From Paraburkholderia phenoliruptrix (GTDB lineage Bacteria > Pseudomonadota > Gammaproteobacteria > Burkholderiales > Burkholderiaceae), in NCBI RefSeq assembly GCF_019511605.1, contig NZ_JAEUAV010000024.1, forward strand, positions 47,168 to 111,167: 64,000 bases of DNA, written 5' to 3'. Below, piece after piece: positions 42,330 through 51,971 of this stretch. Below the pieces are notes generated by a model. That model was given only the letters and a program-made list of their open reading frames with translations, was not told the DNA's origin and did not search any database. The stretch's first letter is position 1, and each line of letters opens with the position of its first letter. The position numbers and the translations under genes are program-made.

Positions 42330-44131
42330 ATTCGAACAATGTCCTCCAGGCCGGGCTTTTCATCGTCGTGCTGCTTGCCGCGGCAGTGCCGCTCGCGCGT
42401 TATCTCGGCGGCGTGATGGACGGCACCTCGCGCGTGCTGCGCATCGGCGCGCCGCTCGAGCGGCTGCTGTATCGCATGGCCGGTGTGGACCCATCGAGCG
42501 AAATGAGCTGGAAGCAGTACGCGCTCGCCACGATTGCATTCAACGTGCTGGGCGCGCTGTTCCTGTACCTGCTGTTGCGCGTGCAAGGCTGGCTGCCCGG
42601 CAATCCGCAGCAACTGGGCGCGATGACCGTGGACGGCGCGTTCAACACCGCCGTCAGTTTCGTGACCAACACCAACTGGCAGGACTACACGCCCGAGCAA
42701 ACGGTTGGCTACCTCACGCAGATGCTCGGCCTGACCGTGCAGAACTTCCTGTCCGCCGCGACCGGAATCGTGGTGGCGATTGCGCTGCTGCGCGGTTTTG
42801 CGCGCCATAGCGCGCAAACCATCGGCAACTTCTGGGTCGACCTGACGCGCGTCGCGCTATACGTCCTGCTGCCGATGTCGATCATTCTCGCCACGCTGCT
42901 GATGAGCCAGGGCGTGATTCAGAACTTCAAGGCCTACGAGAACGTAGCCACCTTGCAGACCACAAGCTACGCCGCGCCGAAGCTGGATGCGCAGGGCAAT
43001 CCGCTGAAGGACGCGAAGGGCAATGCACTGACGGTCGACACGCCCGTCAGCACACAGACCCTCGCGATGGGCCCGGTCGCTTCGCAGGAAGCGATCAAGA
43101 TGCTCGGCACGAACGGCGGCGGCTTTTTCAACGGCAACTCGGCGCACCCTTTTGAAAACCCGACGCCGTTCGCCAACTTCCTGCAAATGTTCGCCATCCT
43201 GATCATTCCAGCGGCGCTCGCGCTGGTGTTCGGCCGGATGATCGCCGACCGCCGCCAGGGCATTGCGGTACTCGCTGCGATGACCATTGCGTTCGGCGTG
43301 TGCGTATTCGCGGAGATCGGTGCGGAGCAAAGCGGCAATCCGGCCTTTGCCGCGTTGCATGTGGACCAGTCCGCGAACGCCATGCAGTCCGGCGGCAACG
43401 CGGAGGGCAAGGAAACCCGCTTCGGCATCGCGCAGTCCGGCATCTTCACGATTGCGACCACGGCGGCTTCGTGCGGTGCGGTCGCCAACATGCACGACTC
43501 GCTCACGCCGCTTGGCGGGCTCTATCCGCTGCTGTTGATGCAGCTTGGCGAAGTCATTTTCGGCGGGGTCGGCTCGGGGCTGTACGGCATGCTCGTATTC
43601 GCATTGCTCGCGGTGTTCGTGGCGGGCCTGATGATCGGCCGCACGCCCGAGTATGTCGGCAAGAAGATCGAAGCGTATGAGATGAAGATGGTGTCCATCG
43701 TCGTGCTGCTGACGCCGCTGCTGGTGCTGGTCGGCACCTCGATCGCGGTGCTGAGCGACGCCGGCAAGGCAGGGATCGCGAACCCGGGTGCCCACGGCTT
43801 CTCGGAAATTCTCTACGCGTTCAGCTCGGCCGCGAACAACAACGGCAGCGCGTTCGCGGGCCTGACCGTGGGCACGCCGTTCTACAACTGGCTGACCGCC
43901 ATCGCGATGTGGTTCGGCCGCTTCGGCACCATCGTTCCGGTGCTCGCGATTGCCGGCTCGCTCGCCGCGAAAAAACGCATCGGCGTGACGGGCGGCACAT
44001 TGCCCACGCATGGTCCGCTCTTCGTCGTGCTGTTGCTCGGCACCGTGCTGCTTGTCGGTGCGCTCACCTACGTGCCCGCGCTGGCGCTCGGTCCCGGCGT
44101 CGAACATCTGACGATGACGGGCGCGCACTGA
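42326..44131 (+). CDS. kdpA: potassium-transporting ATPase subunit KdpA
   Basis: K+-selective channel-like subunit, 601 residues with about ten helices. Selectivity-filter-like segments include VSFVTNTNWQDYTPEQ, LGTNGGGFFNGNSAHPFENP, TTAASCGAVANMHDSLTPLG and SSAANNNGSAFAGL. It works with KdpB and KdpC in the inner membrane for high-affinity K+ uptake. Translational coupling to kdpF sets the start at 42326. Confidence 0.97.
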   Translation: MNSNNVLQAGLFIVVLLAAAVPLARYLGGVMDGTSRVLRIGAPLERLLYRMAGVDPSSEMSWKQYALATIAFNVLGALFLYLLLRVQGWLPGNPQQLGAMTVDGAFNTAVSFVTNTNWQDYTPEQTVGYLTQMLGLTVQNFLSAATGIVVAIALLRGFARHSAQTIGNFWVDLTRVALYVLLPMSIILATLLMSQGVIQNFKAYENVATLQTTSYAAPKLDAQGNPLKDAKGNALTVDTPVSTQTLAMGPVASQEAIKMLGTNGGGFFNGNSAHPFENPTPFANFLQMFAILIIPAALALVFGRMIADRRQGIAVLAAMTIAFGVCVFAEIGAEQSGNPAFAALHVDQSANAMQSGGNAEGKETRFGIAQSGIFTIATTAASCGAVANMHDSLTPLGGLYPLLLMQLGEVIFGGVGSGLYGMLVFALLAVFVAGLMIGRTPEYVGKKIEAYEMKMVSIVVLLTPLLVLVGTSIAVLSDAGKAGIANPGAHGFSEILYAFSSAANNNGSAFAGLTVGTPFYNWLTAIAMWFGRFGTIVPVLAIAGSLAAKKRIGVTGGTLPTHGPLFVVLLLGTVLLVGALTYVPALALGPGVEHLTMTGAH

Positions 44132-44207
44132 CGCGGCGCCATGACAGGCAACGAGTCGATGCGCGCTCACGCGTGCATCAGCAGGCAATGCGAATTTCGA
44201 GGATTCA

Positions 44208-46304
44208 ATGACTGAACATACTGCAACGGGATCCATGTTCGACCCGGCGCTGCTGCGCCCGGCGATCATGGACTCATTCAAGAAACTCACGCCGCGCACG
44301 CAGTTGCGTAATCCCGTGATGTTCTGCGTCTACGTGGGCAGCATTCTGACGACGGTTCTATGGTTCGCCGCGCTCGCCGGCGAGGCCGAGGCGCCCGCGG
44401 GCTTCATTCTCGCCGTCACGCTGTGGTTGTGGTTCACGGTGCTGTTCGCGAACTTCGCGGAAGCGCTCGCCGAGGGGCGCTCGAAGGCGCAGGCTGCGGC
44501 GCTTCGCAGCGCGAAGAAAGACGTGATGGCGAAAAAGCTCAACGAGCCGCATCCGAAGTCGCCGGTGCGTATCGTCACGGCTTCGGACTTGCGCCGCGGC
44601 GACGTCGTGCTGGTCGAGACGGGCGACGTGATTCCCGCCGACGGCGAAGTGCTCGAGGGCGTCGCTTCCGTCGACGAATCGGCGATCACCGGCGAATCCG
44701 CGCCGGTGATCCGCGAGTCGGGCGGCGACTTTTCGTCGGTAACGGGCGGCACGCGCGTGCTGTCCGACTGGATCGTGGTGCGCGTCACGGCGAACCCAGG
44801 CGAGGCGTTTCTCGACCGCATGATCGCAATGGTCGAGGGCGCGAAGCGGCAAAAAACGCCGAACGAGATCGCGCTGACCATTCTGCTGGTTGCGTTGACC
44901 ATCGTCATGTTGCTCGCCACCGCGACGTTGCTGCCGTTCTCGATGTTTTCGGTGGAAGCCGCGCATCTGGCGAATGCGGCGGGGCATGTGGTGACGATTA
45001 CCGCGCTGGTCGCGCTGCTGGTGTGCCTGATTCCGACCACCATCGGCGGACTGTTGTCGGCAATCGGCGTGGCCGGCATGAGCCGCATGATGCAGGCGAA
45101 CGTCATTGCGACTTCCGGCCGCGCGGTGGAAGCGGCCGGCGACGTGGACGTGCTGCTGCTCGACAAGACCGGCACGATCACGCTCGGCAACCGCCAGGCG
45201 TCGCTCTTCATTCCTGCACCCGGTCTTACGGAGGAGGCGCTCGCGGACGCGGCCCAGCTTTCGTCGCTCGCCGACGAGACACCCGAAGGCCGCAGCATCG
45301 TCGTGCTGGCGAAGCAGCGCTTCAATATCCGGCAGCGCGATATGGCGTCGCTGCACGCGGAGTTTCTCGCCTTCACGGCGCAAACACGCATGAGCGGCGT
45401 CGATCTGCCCAATCGGCAAATCCGCAAGGGCGCAGCCGACGCCGTGAAGCATTATGTCGAAGCGCACGGCGGCCGCTTTCCGAACGAAGTCAGCAACGCA
45501 GTGGCCGAGGTCGCGCGGCGCGGCAGCACGCCGCTCGTGGTCGCGGAGAAAGGGCAGCAGGGCGCGCGCGTGCTGGGCGTGATCGAGTTGAAGGACGTGG
45601 TGAAAGGCGGCATCAAGGAGCGCTTTGCCGAACTGCGCAGAATGGGCATCAAGACCGTGATGGTGACGGGCGACAACCGCCTGACCGCCGCGGCCATCGC
45701 GGCTGAAGCCGGCGTGGACGATTTTCTTGCCGAAGCCACGCCCGAAGCGAAGCTCGCCACCATCCGCGCGCATCAGGCCGAAGGCCGGCTCGTCGCGATG
45801 ACCGGCGACGGCACCAACGACGCCCCCGCGCTCGCACAGGCCGATGTGGCAGTGGCGATGAACACCGGCACGCAGGCCGCCAAAGAAGCCGGCAACATGG
45901 TGGACCTCGATTCGAATCCGACCAAGCTGATCGAGATCGTTGAGATCGGCAAACAGATGCTGATGACGCGTGGCTCCCTGACCACGTTCTCGATTGCAAA
46001 CGACCTCGCCAAATACTTCGCGATCATTCCGGCCGCGTTCGCGACCACTTATCCGGCGTTGAATGCGCTGAACGTGATGCACCTCGCGACGCCTGCCTCC
46101 GCGATCATGTCGGCGGTCATTTTCAATGCGCTGATTATCGTGCTGCTGATTCCGCTCGCGCTGAAGGGCGTGCGGTATCGGGCGCTTGGCGCAGCCGTTC
46201 TGTTGCGGCGCAATCTGCTCGTCTACGGGCTTGGCGGAATCGTGGTGCCGTTCATCGGCATCAAGTTGATCGATATGGTGCTGGCCGCATGCGGCTGGGT
46301 TTAA
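44208..46304 (+). CDS. kdpB: potassium-transporting ATPase ATP-binding subunit KdpB
   Basis: P-type ATPase subunit, 698 residues, that energises K+ transport. The phosphorylation motif DKTGTIT has its Asp at residue 319. SAITGESAPVIRESGGD is the actuator TGES loop, and MTGDGTNDAPALAQADVAVA is the hinge. It lies 76 bp after kdpA and 24 bp before kdpC. Confidence 0.98.
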   Translation: MTEHTATGSMFDPALLRPAIMDSFKKLTPRTQLRNPVMFCVYVGSILTTVLWFAALAGEAEAPAGFILAVTLWLWFTVLFANFAEALAEGRSKAQAAALRSAKKDVMAKKLNEPHPKSPVRIVTASDLRRGDVVLVETGDVIPADGEVLEGVASVDESAITGESAPVIRESGGDFSSVTGGTRVLSDWIVVRVTANPGEAFLDRMIAMVEGAKRQKTPNEIALTILLVALTIVMLLATATLLPFSMFSVEAAHLANAAGHVVTITALVALLVCLIPTTIGGLLSAIGVAGMSRMMQANVIATSGRAVEAAGDVDVLLLDKTGTITLGNRQASLFIPAPGLTEEALADAAQLSSLADETPEGRSIVVLAKQRFNIRQRDMASLHAEFLAFTAQTRMSGVDLPNRQIRKGAADAVKHYVEAHGGRFPNEVSNAVAEVARRGSTPLVVAEKGQQGARVLGVIELKDVVKGGIKERFAELRRMGIKTVMVTGDNRLTAAAIAAEAGVDDFLAEATPEAKLATIRAHQAEGRLVAMTGDGTNDAPALAQADVAVAMNTGTQAAKEAGNMVDLDSNPTKLIEIVEIGKQMLMTRGSLTTFSIANDLAKYFAIIPAAFATTYPALNALNVMHLATPASAIMSAVIFNALIIVLLIPLALKGVRYRALGAAVLLRRNLLVYGLGGIVVPFIGIKLIDMVLAACGWV

Positions 46305-46328
46305 CGCAGCTACGAGGAAACAATCATC

Positions 46329-46907
46329 ATGCAGAATATGTTGCGTCCGTTGGTCGTCATTTTTGCGGTGCTGAGCGCCGTGACCGGTCTCGCTTATCCC
46401 GCGTTGGTGACCGCAATCGGTCAGACGTTCATGCGCGACGAGGCGAATGGCAGTCTGATTGAGCACGACGGCAAGGTGGTCGGCTCGAAGCTGATCGGTC
46501 AGCAGTTCGATGCGCCGCAGTACTTCTGGGGACGTCTGTCGGCGACGAGTCCGATGCCCTATAACGCGCAGGCTTCGGGCGGCTCGAACTTCGGGCCGAC
46601 CAATCCTGCGTTGCTCGACGAAGTGAAAGGCCGCATCGACGCGTTGAAGGCCGCCGGTACCGATCTTTCGAAGCCGGTGCCGGTGGATCTCGTGACCTCG
46701 TCGGGCAGCGGCCTCGACCCCGAGATCAGCCCGGCGGCCGCCGCGTATCAGATCGCGCGAGTGGCAAAAGCGCGCGGGCTGCCGACGAACGACGTAGGAG
46801 CGCTGGTCGAGCGTTATACGAGCGGGCGTCAATTCGGCGTGTTGGGAGAGCCGCGCGTGAACGTGCTGCAACTGAACCTCGCACTCGACGAAAGGACTGG
46901 TGGTTGA
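46329..46907 (+). CDS. kdpC: potassium-transporting ATPase subunit KdpC
   Basis: A 192-residue KdpC with one N-terminal membrane helix (LRPLVVIFAVLSAVTGLAYP) and a periplasmic domain with GSKLIGQQFDAPQYFWGRLS and SGSGLDPEISPAAAAYQ. It raises the ATP affinity of KdpB. A 204-bp gap without evident features precedes kdpD. Confidence 0.96.
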   Translation: MQNMLRPLVVIFAVLSAVTGLAYPALVTAIGQTFMRDEANGSLIEHDGKVVGSKLIGQQFDAPQYFWGRLSATSPMPYNAQASGGSNFGPTNPALLDEVKGRIDALKAAGTDLSKPVPVDLVTSSGSGLDPEISPAAAAYQIARVAKARGLPTNDVGALVERYTSGRQFGVLGEPRVNVLQLNLALDERTGG

Positions 46908-47111
46908 GTGCCGTGCTCGCGTAAAGCGGTTGCGTCAGCGGCGTTTCGCTGATGTGCGTGGATGGTGGCGTCATTGAGCCGATGAGCGGGCAGCATGTGT
47001 ATGCGTGAGAGGTGACCATGCGGGGCCCATTTGCCGCGAAGCCGCCGTCGTGCCACCATTGCACGCAAACCCGCACGCAAAACCACAGGCATAGAACGAC
47101 AACACCGAAGC

Positions 47112-49985
47112 ATGAACCGCCCCGATCCTGACGAACTGCTCGACAAACTGCAGCGCGACGAACAAAAACGTCAGCGCGGCAAGCTGAAGATTTTCTTCGG
47201 CGCGTCGGCGGGCGTCGGCAAGACCTATGCGATGTTGCAGGCGGCGCGTCGCCGTCGCGATGAGGGCGCGGACGTGCTGGTCGGCATCGCCGAAACGCAT
47301 GGACGCGGCGAAACCGCCGCGCTGCTCGAAGGTCTCGAGCTGTTGCCGCTCGCGCAGATCGAATACCGTGGCCGCAAGCTCGGCGAGTTCGACCTCGACG
47401 CGGCGCTCGCGCGCAAGCCGCAACTAATCCTCGTCGACGAGCTCGCGCATTCGAACGTGCAGGGCGCGCGGCATCTGAAGCGCTGGCAGGACGTCTATGA
47501 ACTGCTCGACGCCGGCATCGACGTGTACACCACGGTCAACGTTCAGCATCTGGAGAGCCTGAACGACGTGGTGGGGCAAATTACCGGCATTCGCGTGTGG
47601 GAGACCGTGCCCGACCGCGTGTTCGATCGCGCCGACGAAGTCACGCTGGTCGATCTGCCTGCCGAGGAACTGCTCGATCGCATGCGCGACGGCAAGGTGT
47701 ACCTCGCGCAGCAGGCCGAGCGCGCGGTGCGCAATTTCTTTCGCAAAGGAAATCTGATCGCACTGCGCGAGCTGGCGCTACGCCGCACGGCGGACCGTGT
47801 CGACGCGCAGATGCACGAGTATCGAGCCGACCGTTCGATCGAGCGCATCTGGCAGGCGCGCGAGCGTTTGCTGGTGTGCGTGGGCCCCGGTCCCGAAGCG
47901 CCGACGCTGGTGCGCGCGGCGGCGCGTCTTGCCGCCAGTCTGAAGGCGGACTGGATTGCCGTGTATGTCGAAACACCGGCATTGCAGCGCTTGCCCGACG
48001 CGCGCCGCGAACGCACGCTCAATGCGTTGAAGCTTGCCGCGGAACTGGGCGCGGAAACCGCCACGCTCGCCGGCACGGATGCGGTTGCCGCGCTCACCGG
48101 TTATGCGCAGGCTCGCAACGTGTCGAAGCTGGTGGCAGGTGCATCGACGCGTACCGGCATCGCACGCTGGTTGCGCCGGCCGCTTGGCGAGCGCCTCGCC
48201 GAGCAGGGAAGCCATGCCGACATCACGCTGATCGGCTTGTCGTCCGCCGGTGGCAGCGGCGAGCAGCGCCGCCTGCTCGACACGACCGCCAACGCCTGGC
48301 GCGACGCGTTGAGCGCCGCGCGCGAGCGCCGCTCGCCGCCCCGCGCATACGCGTTTGCGCTGGCAATCTGCGCGGGCATTACCGCGGTGGCAAGCCAATT
48401 GCTCGCACGTATCGATCTGACCAACCTCGTGATGCTGTACCTGCTCGGCGTGATCTTTGCCGCGGCGAAACTGGGGCGCGGGCCGGGCGTGCTGCTGTCA
48501 TTCCTTAGCGTGGCCGCCTTCGACTTTTTCTTCGTGCCGCCGCGCTTGTCGTTGTCGGTGTCGGACACGCAGTATCTGCTGACGTTCTTCGGCATGTTGC
48601 TGACTTCGCTGGTGATCAGCCATCTCACCTCCAGCTTGCGGCGCGAAGCGCGGGTCGCGCGGCGCCGCGAACAGCGCACCGGTGCGATGTATGCGATGGC
48701 GCGCGAACTCGCGGCCGCGTTGACCGCCGAGCAGATTGTCGGCATAGGCAGCCGCCACGTGAGCGAGGTGTTCGGCGCGCGCGTCGCGATCCTGCTGCCC
48801 GACAGTGCGGACCGGGTCCGACAGAAGATCGAAGACGCGGACGCAGCGATCACGCTCGAAGGCGAACTGCTCGATACCGACGTCGGCCAGTGGACCTACG
48901 ATCACCAGAAGCCGGCCGGGCACGGCACCGATACGCTGCCGGCGGCGGCCGCCCTCTACCTTCCACTGAAGGCGCCGATGCGCACGCGCGGCGTGCTCGC
49001 CGTCGTGTTGCGCGACGAACGCGAGCTGAGCGTGCCGGAGCAGCAACGCATGCTCGACGCGTTCGCCGCACAAATCGCGCTCGCGCTGGAACGCGTGCAT
49101 TACGTGGATATCGCACGCGACGCGCTGGTCAGTATGGAATCCGAACGATTGCGCAACTCGCTACTGTCCGCGATTTCGCACGACTTGCGTACGCCGCTCA
49201 CGACCATCGTGGGCTTTTCGTCGATGCTCGCGCAGTCGCGCGAGCAGGCGGGCGACGCGCGGCGCGACGATGAACTCGTGGAAGCGATCCATGAAGAAGC
49301 GCTGCGCATGACGGGCATCGTGACGAATCTGCTCGACATGGCGCGCTTGCAGGCGGGCAGCCTGCAACTGAATCGCCAATGGACGCTGCTGGAGGAAACC
49401 GTGGGCGCCGCGCTGCGCGCCTGCCGCCGCGTACTGGCCGGGCACCCGGTTCGGGTCGAACTGGCAGCCGATTTGCCGCTGCTTCATCTCGACGCCGTGC
49501 TGATGGAGCGGCTCTTCTCGAACCTTTTCGAAAACGCGGCGAAATACACGCCGCCGGGTACGCCGTTGACCATCGGCGCGCAACGCTTCGACGAGGACGG
49601 CAAGTCGTTCGTCCGCGTGAGCGTCGACGACAACGGACCCGGCCTGCCCGCCGGCATGGAAGCACGCGTGTTCGAGAAGTTCACGCGCGGCGAGAAGGAG
49701 TCGGCGAAGCCCGGCATCGGCCTCGGCCTTGCGATTTGCCGCGCGATCGTCGAGGCGCACGGCGGCAGCATAGGCGCGATCAATCGGGTATCGGCGCAAG
49801 GTGCAGGGCCGCTGGCTGCGGCGGGAGCCGGCGGCCGCGTCGAAGGCGCGCGTTTCTGGTTTACGCTGCCGGTGGACACGCCGCCCGACGTAACGCACGC
49901 TGCCGATGCGCTGGAAGAAGAATCCGCCGACAATCTGCGTCCCGACCCGCCCCCGACCGAGCCTGCCAGACCCGCCCATGAGTGA
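47112..49985 (+). CDS. kdpD: sensor histidine kinase KdpD
   Basis: A 957-residue K+/turgor sensor. In order: the cytoplasmic KdpD domain with a Walker A (FFGASAGVGKTYAML, about residues 28-42) and VDELAHSNVQGARHLKRWQD; a USP-like domain (about 250-370); four membrane helices around 400-500; a GAF-like part; HisKA with SAISHDLRTPLTT (His 690); and HATPase_c (NLFENAAKYTPPGTP, then GIGLGLAICRAIVEAHGG). The start at 47112 (MNRPDPDELLDKLQRDEQK) fits family length. The 3' end overlaps kdpE. Confidence 0.97.
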   Translation: MNRPDPDELLDKLQRDEQKRQRGKLKIFFGASAGVGKTYAMLQAARRRRDEGADVLVGIAETHGRGETAALLEGLELLPLAQIEYRGRKLGEFDLDAALARKPQLILVDELAHSNVQGARHLKRWQDVYELLDAGIDVYTTVNVQHLESLNDVVGQITGIRVWETVPDRVFDRADEVTLVDLPAEELLDRMRDGKVYLAQQAERAVRNFFRKGNLIALRELALRRTADRVDAQMHEYRADRSIERIWQARERLLVCVGPGPEAPTLVRAAARLAASLKADWIAVYVETPALQRLPDARRERTLNALKLAAELGAETATLAGTDAVAALTGYAQARNVSKLVAGASTRTGIARWLRRPLGERLAEQGSHADITLIGLSSAGGSGEQRRLLDTTANAWRDALSAARERRSPPRAYAFALAICAGITAVASQLLARIDLTNLVMLYLLGVIFAAAKLGRGPGVLLSFLSVAAFDFFFVPPRLSLSVSDTQYLLTFFGMLLTSLVISHLTSSLRREARVARRREQRTGAMYAMARELAAALTAEQIVGIGSRHVSEVFGARVAILLPDSADRVRQKIEDADAAITLEGELLDTDVGQWTYDHQKPAGHGTDTLPAAAALYLPLKAPMRTRGVLAVVLRDERELSVPEQQRMLDAFAAQIALALERVHYVDIARDALVSMESERLRNSLLSAISHDLRTPLTTIVGFSSMLAQSREQAGDARRDDELVEAIHEEALRMTGIVTNLLDMARLQAGSLQLNRQWTLLEETVGAALRACRRVLAGHPVRVELAADLPLLHLDAVLMERLFSNLFENAAKYTPPGTPLTIGAQRFDEDGKSFVRVSVDDNGPGLPAGMEARVFEKFTRGEKESAKPGIGLGLAICRAIVEAHGGSIGAINRVSAQGAGPLAAAGAGGRVEGARFWFTLPVDTPPDVTHAADALEEESADNLRPDPPPTEPARPAHE

Positions 49986-50676
49986 CCTCAGCACCACCGT
50001 CGTTCTGATTGAAGACGAAAAGCAGATCCGCCGTTTCGTGCGCGCGGCGCTCGAAGGCGAGGGCATGGTCGTGCACGACGCCGAAACCGGCAAGCAGGGT
50101 CTCGTGGAAGCGGCCACGCGCAAGCCCGACCTCGTCATCGTCGATCTCGGCCTGCCCGACACCGACGGGCTCGACGTGATCCGCGAACTGCGCGGCTGGA
50201 GCGAATTGCCGGTGATCGTGCTGTCGGCGCGCACCCAGGAAAGCGAAAAGGTCGCGGCGCTCGACGCCGGTGCCGACGACTACCTTACCAAGCCGTTCGG
50301 CGTGTCGGAACTGCTTGCGCGGATTCGCGCGCATCTGCGGCGGCGTAATCAGGGCGGCGCGAACGAATCGCCGCAGGTGCGCTTCGGCGCGGTGAGTGTG
50401 GATCTCGCGTTGCGGCAGGTCACGCGCGACGGCGCGGCGGTGCATCTGACGCCGATCGAGTACCGGCTGCTCGCGACGCTGGTGCGCCATGCCGGCCGCG
50501 TGCTGACGCACCGGCAGCTGCTGCGCGACGTCTGGGGGCCGTCACATGTCGAGAGCCATCACTATCTGCGCATCTACATGGCGCATCTGCGCGGCAAGCT
50601 CGAGCGCGACCCCGCCCAGCCCGAGCACATTGTCACGGAGACGGGCGTGGGCTACCGGCTGGTCGGCGTCGCCTGA
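49978..50676 (+). CDS. kdpE: response regulator KdpE
   Basis: An OmpR-type response regulator of 232 residues. The receiver has acidic ED at residues 12-13, phosphoacceptor Asp 56 in VIVDLGLPDTDG, and Lys in DDYLTKPFG. The C-terminal winged helix ends VTETGVGYRLVG. Its ATG at 49978 overlaps the kdpD stop by eight bases, so the pair is coupled. It activates kdpFABC under K+ limitation. Confidence 0.97.
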   Translation: MSDLSTTVVLIEDEKQIRRFVRAALEGEGMVVHDAETGKQGLVEAATRKPDLVIVDLGLPDTDGLDVIRELRGWSELPVIVLSARTQESEKVAALDAGADDYLTKPFGVSELLARIRAHLRRRNQGGANESPQVRFGAVSVDLALRQVTRDGAAVHLTPIEYRLLATLVRHAGRVLTHRQLLRDVWGPSHVESHHYLRIYMAHLRGKLERDPAQPEHIVTETGVGYRLVGVA

Positions 50677-50719
50677 GCATCGCGGCGTGCGTAGCCGGGC
50701 GCAACCACGGCGGCGCCGT

Positions 50720-50725
50720 TATAAT
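50720..50725 (+). promoter_or_regulatory. -10 box of the guanidine exporter transcript
   Basis: A perfect TATAAT. Transcription would begin near 50731, just before the first riboswitch hairpin. The -35 region (about 50697-50702) is GC-rich and poor. Confidence 0.6.
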
Positions 50726-50733
50726 TACGGACC

Positions 50734-50774
50734 GTAAGGACGGCCTTGCGCTATTCACAAACGGGGACGGCCCC
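50734..50774 (+). ncRNA. guanidine-II riboswitch (mini-ykkC)
   Basis: Two small hairpins with identical ACGG loops: AAGG-ACGG-CCTT (loop 50740-50743) and GGGG-ACGG-CCCC (loop 50767-50770), separated by 15 bases. Paired ACGR tetraloops that dock on guanidinium are the defining feature of mini-ykkC. The ribosome site GGAG (50785-50788) starts 11 bases after the second hairpin. The downstream gene is a SugE/Gdx exporter, the classic partner. Guanidine binding should free translation. Confidence 0.9.
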
Positions 50775-50795
50775 ATCTGATTATGGAGCTGTTCC

Positions 50796-51116
50796 ATGTC
50801 CTGGATTCTTCTGTTCATCGCCGGTCTGCTGGAAGTCGCCTGGGCGGCGGGCCTCAAGAGTTCCGAAGGTTTCACGCGCCTGTGGCCTTCTGTTTTCACC
50901 CTCGTCACCGCTACCGGCAGCTTTGTCCTGCTGGCCATGGCAATGCGGCACTTGCCGCTCGGCACAGCCTACGCGGTGTGGACGGGCATCGGCGCGGTCG
51001 GCGCTTTTGTGTTCGGCATCGTCATGATGGGCGAAGCGCTGACGCTCGCGCGCGTGGCAAGCGCCGCGCTGATCGTCGTCGGACTGATCGGGCTCAAACT
51101 CTCGTCCGGACACTGA
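50796..51116 (+). CDS. sugE: guanidinium exporter Gdx (SugE, small multidrug resistance family)
   Basis: A 106-residue four-helix SMR protein working as an antiparallel dimer that exchanges guanidinium for protons. Residues known to line the Gdx site are present: Glu13, Ser42, Tyr59 and Trp62, plus Gly10 and Trp16. The guanidine-II riboswitch in its leader supports guanidinium, rather than bulky drugs, as the substrate. GGAG is seven bases before the ATG. Confidence 0.93.
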   Translation: MSWILLFIAGLLEVAWAAGLKSSEGFTRLWPSVFTLVTATGSFVLLAMAMRHLPLGTAYAVWTGIGAVGAFVFGIVMMGEALTLARVASAALIVVGLIGLKLSSGH

Positions 51117-51140
51117 GCGCGGCAGGGGCAACACGCACAC

Positions 51141-51160
51141 GCGCCGGCTCGAGCCGGCGC
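51141..51160. repeat. perfect 20-bp palindrome after sugE
   Basis: GCGCCGGCTC followed directly by its reverse complement GAGCCGGCGC. It can fold as an 8-bp stem with a TCGA loop. No T-run follows, so it is at best a weak terminator or RNA end-stabilising hairpin. Confidence 0.6.
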
Positions 51161-51359
51161 GCCCCCTGGGCGCCAATTTGCGAGCCACTCTGCGTTCTGC
51201 GAATTAACGTGGCTATAATGAGATCGACACCAACCTGAAATTGCCCGCGGCCTGCTCGGCGCGGCCGGCTCGGCGCGGGTCTGACGACTTCGGTGTGGCG
51301 GCTCATTGCTGATTGGCCTCCCGGAGCGCCCGGCACGCGCGGCGAGCCTGGAGGCGGCC

Positions 51360-51971
51360 ATGCTTGAATCACTTTCGCTTGCTGCGGGGCTCTCATGGGG
51401 CAGCGGCCTGCGCCTCTACCTGACGGTCCTGCTGGCCGGCGTATTCGAGCGCCTCGGCCTCGTCCATCTTCCCGATACGTTGTCCGCGCTGTCCTCGCCG
51501 TGGGTGATCGGCGTGGCCGCGGTGCTGACCGTCACCGAATTTCTCGCCGACAAGATTCCCGCGTTCGACTCCCTGTGGGACGCGGTTCACACGTTCATCC
51601 GCATTCCGGCCGGCGCCGTGCTTGCGGCCGGCGCGCTGGGTCACGCCGATCCGGCACTGCTGACCGTCGCCGCACTCGCGGGCGGCACGCTCGCGGGCAC
51701 CGCGCATCTGACGAAAGCGGGGACCCGCGCGCTGATCAATCTGTCGCCGGAGCCGGTGTCCAATGTCGTCACCTCGACCGCTGAAGACGGCTTTGTGTTC
51801 GGCGGCATTCTGCTTGCGCTGTTCGTGCCGCTGCTGTTTCTGGTGCTGATCGTGGGCTTTCTCGTGCTCGCCGGCTGGGTGTTGCCGCGCTTGTGGCGCG
51901 GCGTGCAGGGCGGCTTTCGCGGCATGGCGACGCATATGGTGTCGCGCCTCGCGAGGAGCCGGCACGAGTGA
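51360..51971 (+). CDS. DUF4126 family membrane protein
   Basis: A 203-residue hydrophobic protein with about five membrane helices, starting MLESLSLAAGLSWGSGLRLY, and containing FLADKIPAFDSLWDAVHTFI. It matches the DUF4126 type, for which I know no function. GGAGG precedes ATG 51360; the in-frame codon at 51306 lacks a site. Its stop overlaps the GTG start of the permease gene (GTGA at 51968-51971). Confidence 0.85.
   Translation: MLESLSLAAGLSWGSGLRLYLTVLLAGVFERLGLVHLPDTLSALSSPWVIGVAAVLTVTEFLADKIPAFDSLWDAVHTFIRIPAGAVLAAGALGHADPALLTVAALAGGTLAGTAHLTKAGTRALINLSPEPVSNVVTSTAEDGFVFGGILLALFVPLLFLVLIVGFLVLAGWVLPRLWRGVQGGFRGMATHMVSRLARSRHE

Noticed and set aside
51141..51160. Intrinsic terminator of sugE
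   Set aside because: The palindrome is perfect but no T-run follows, so it is listed only as a palindrome.
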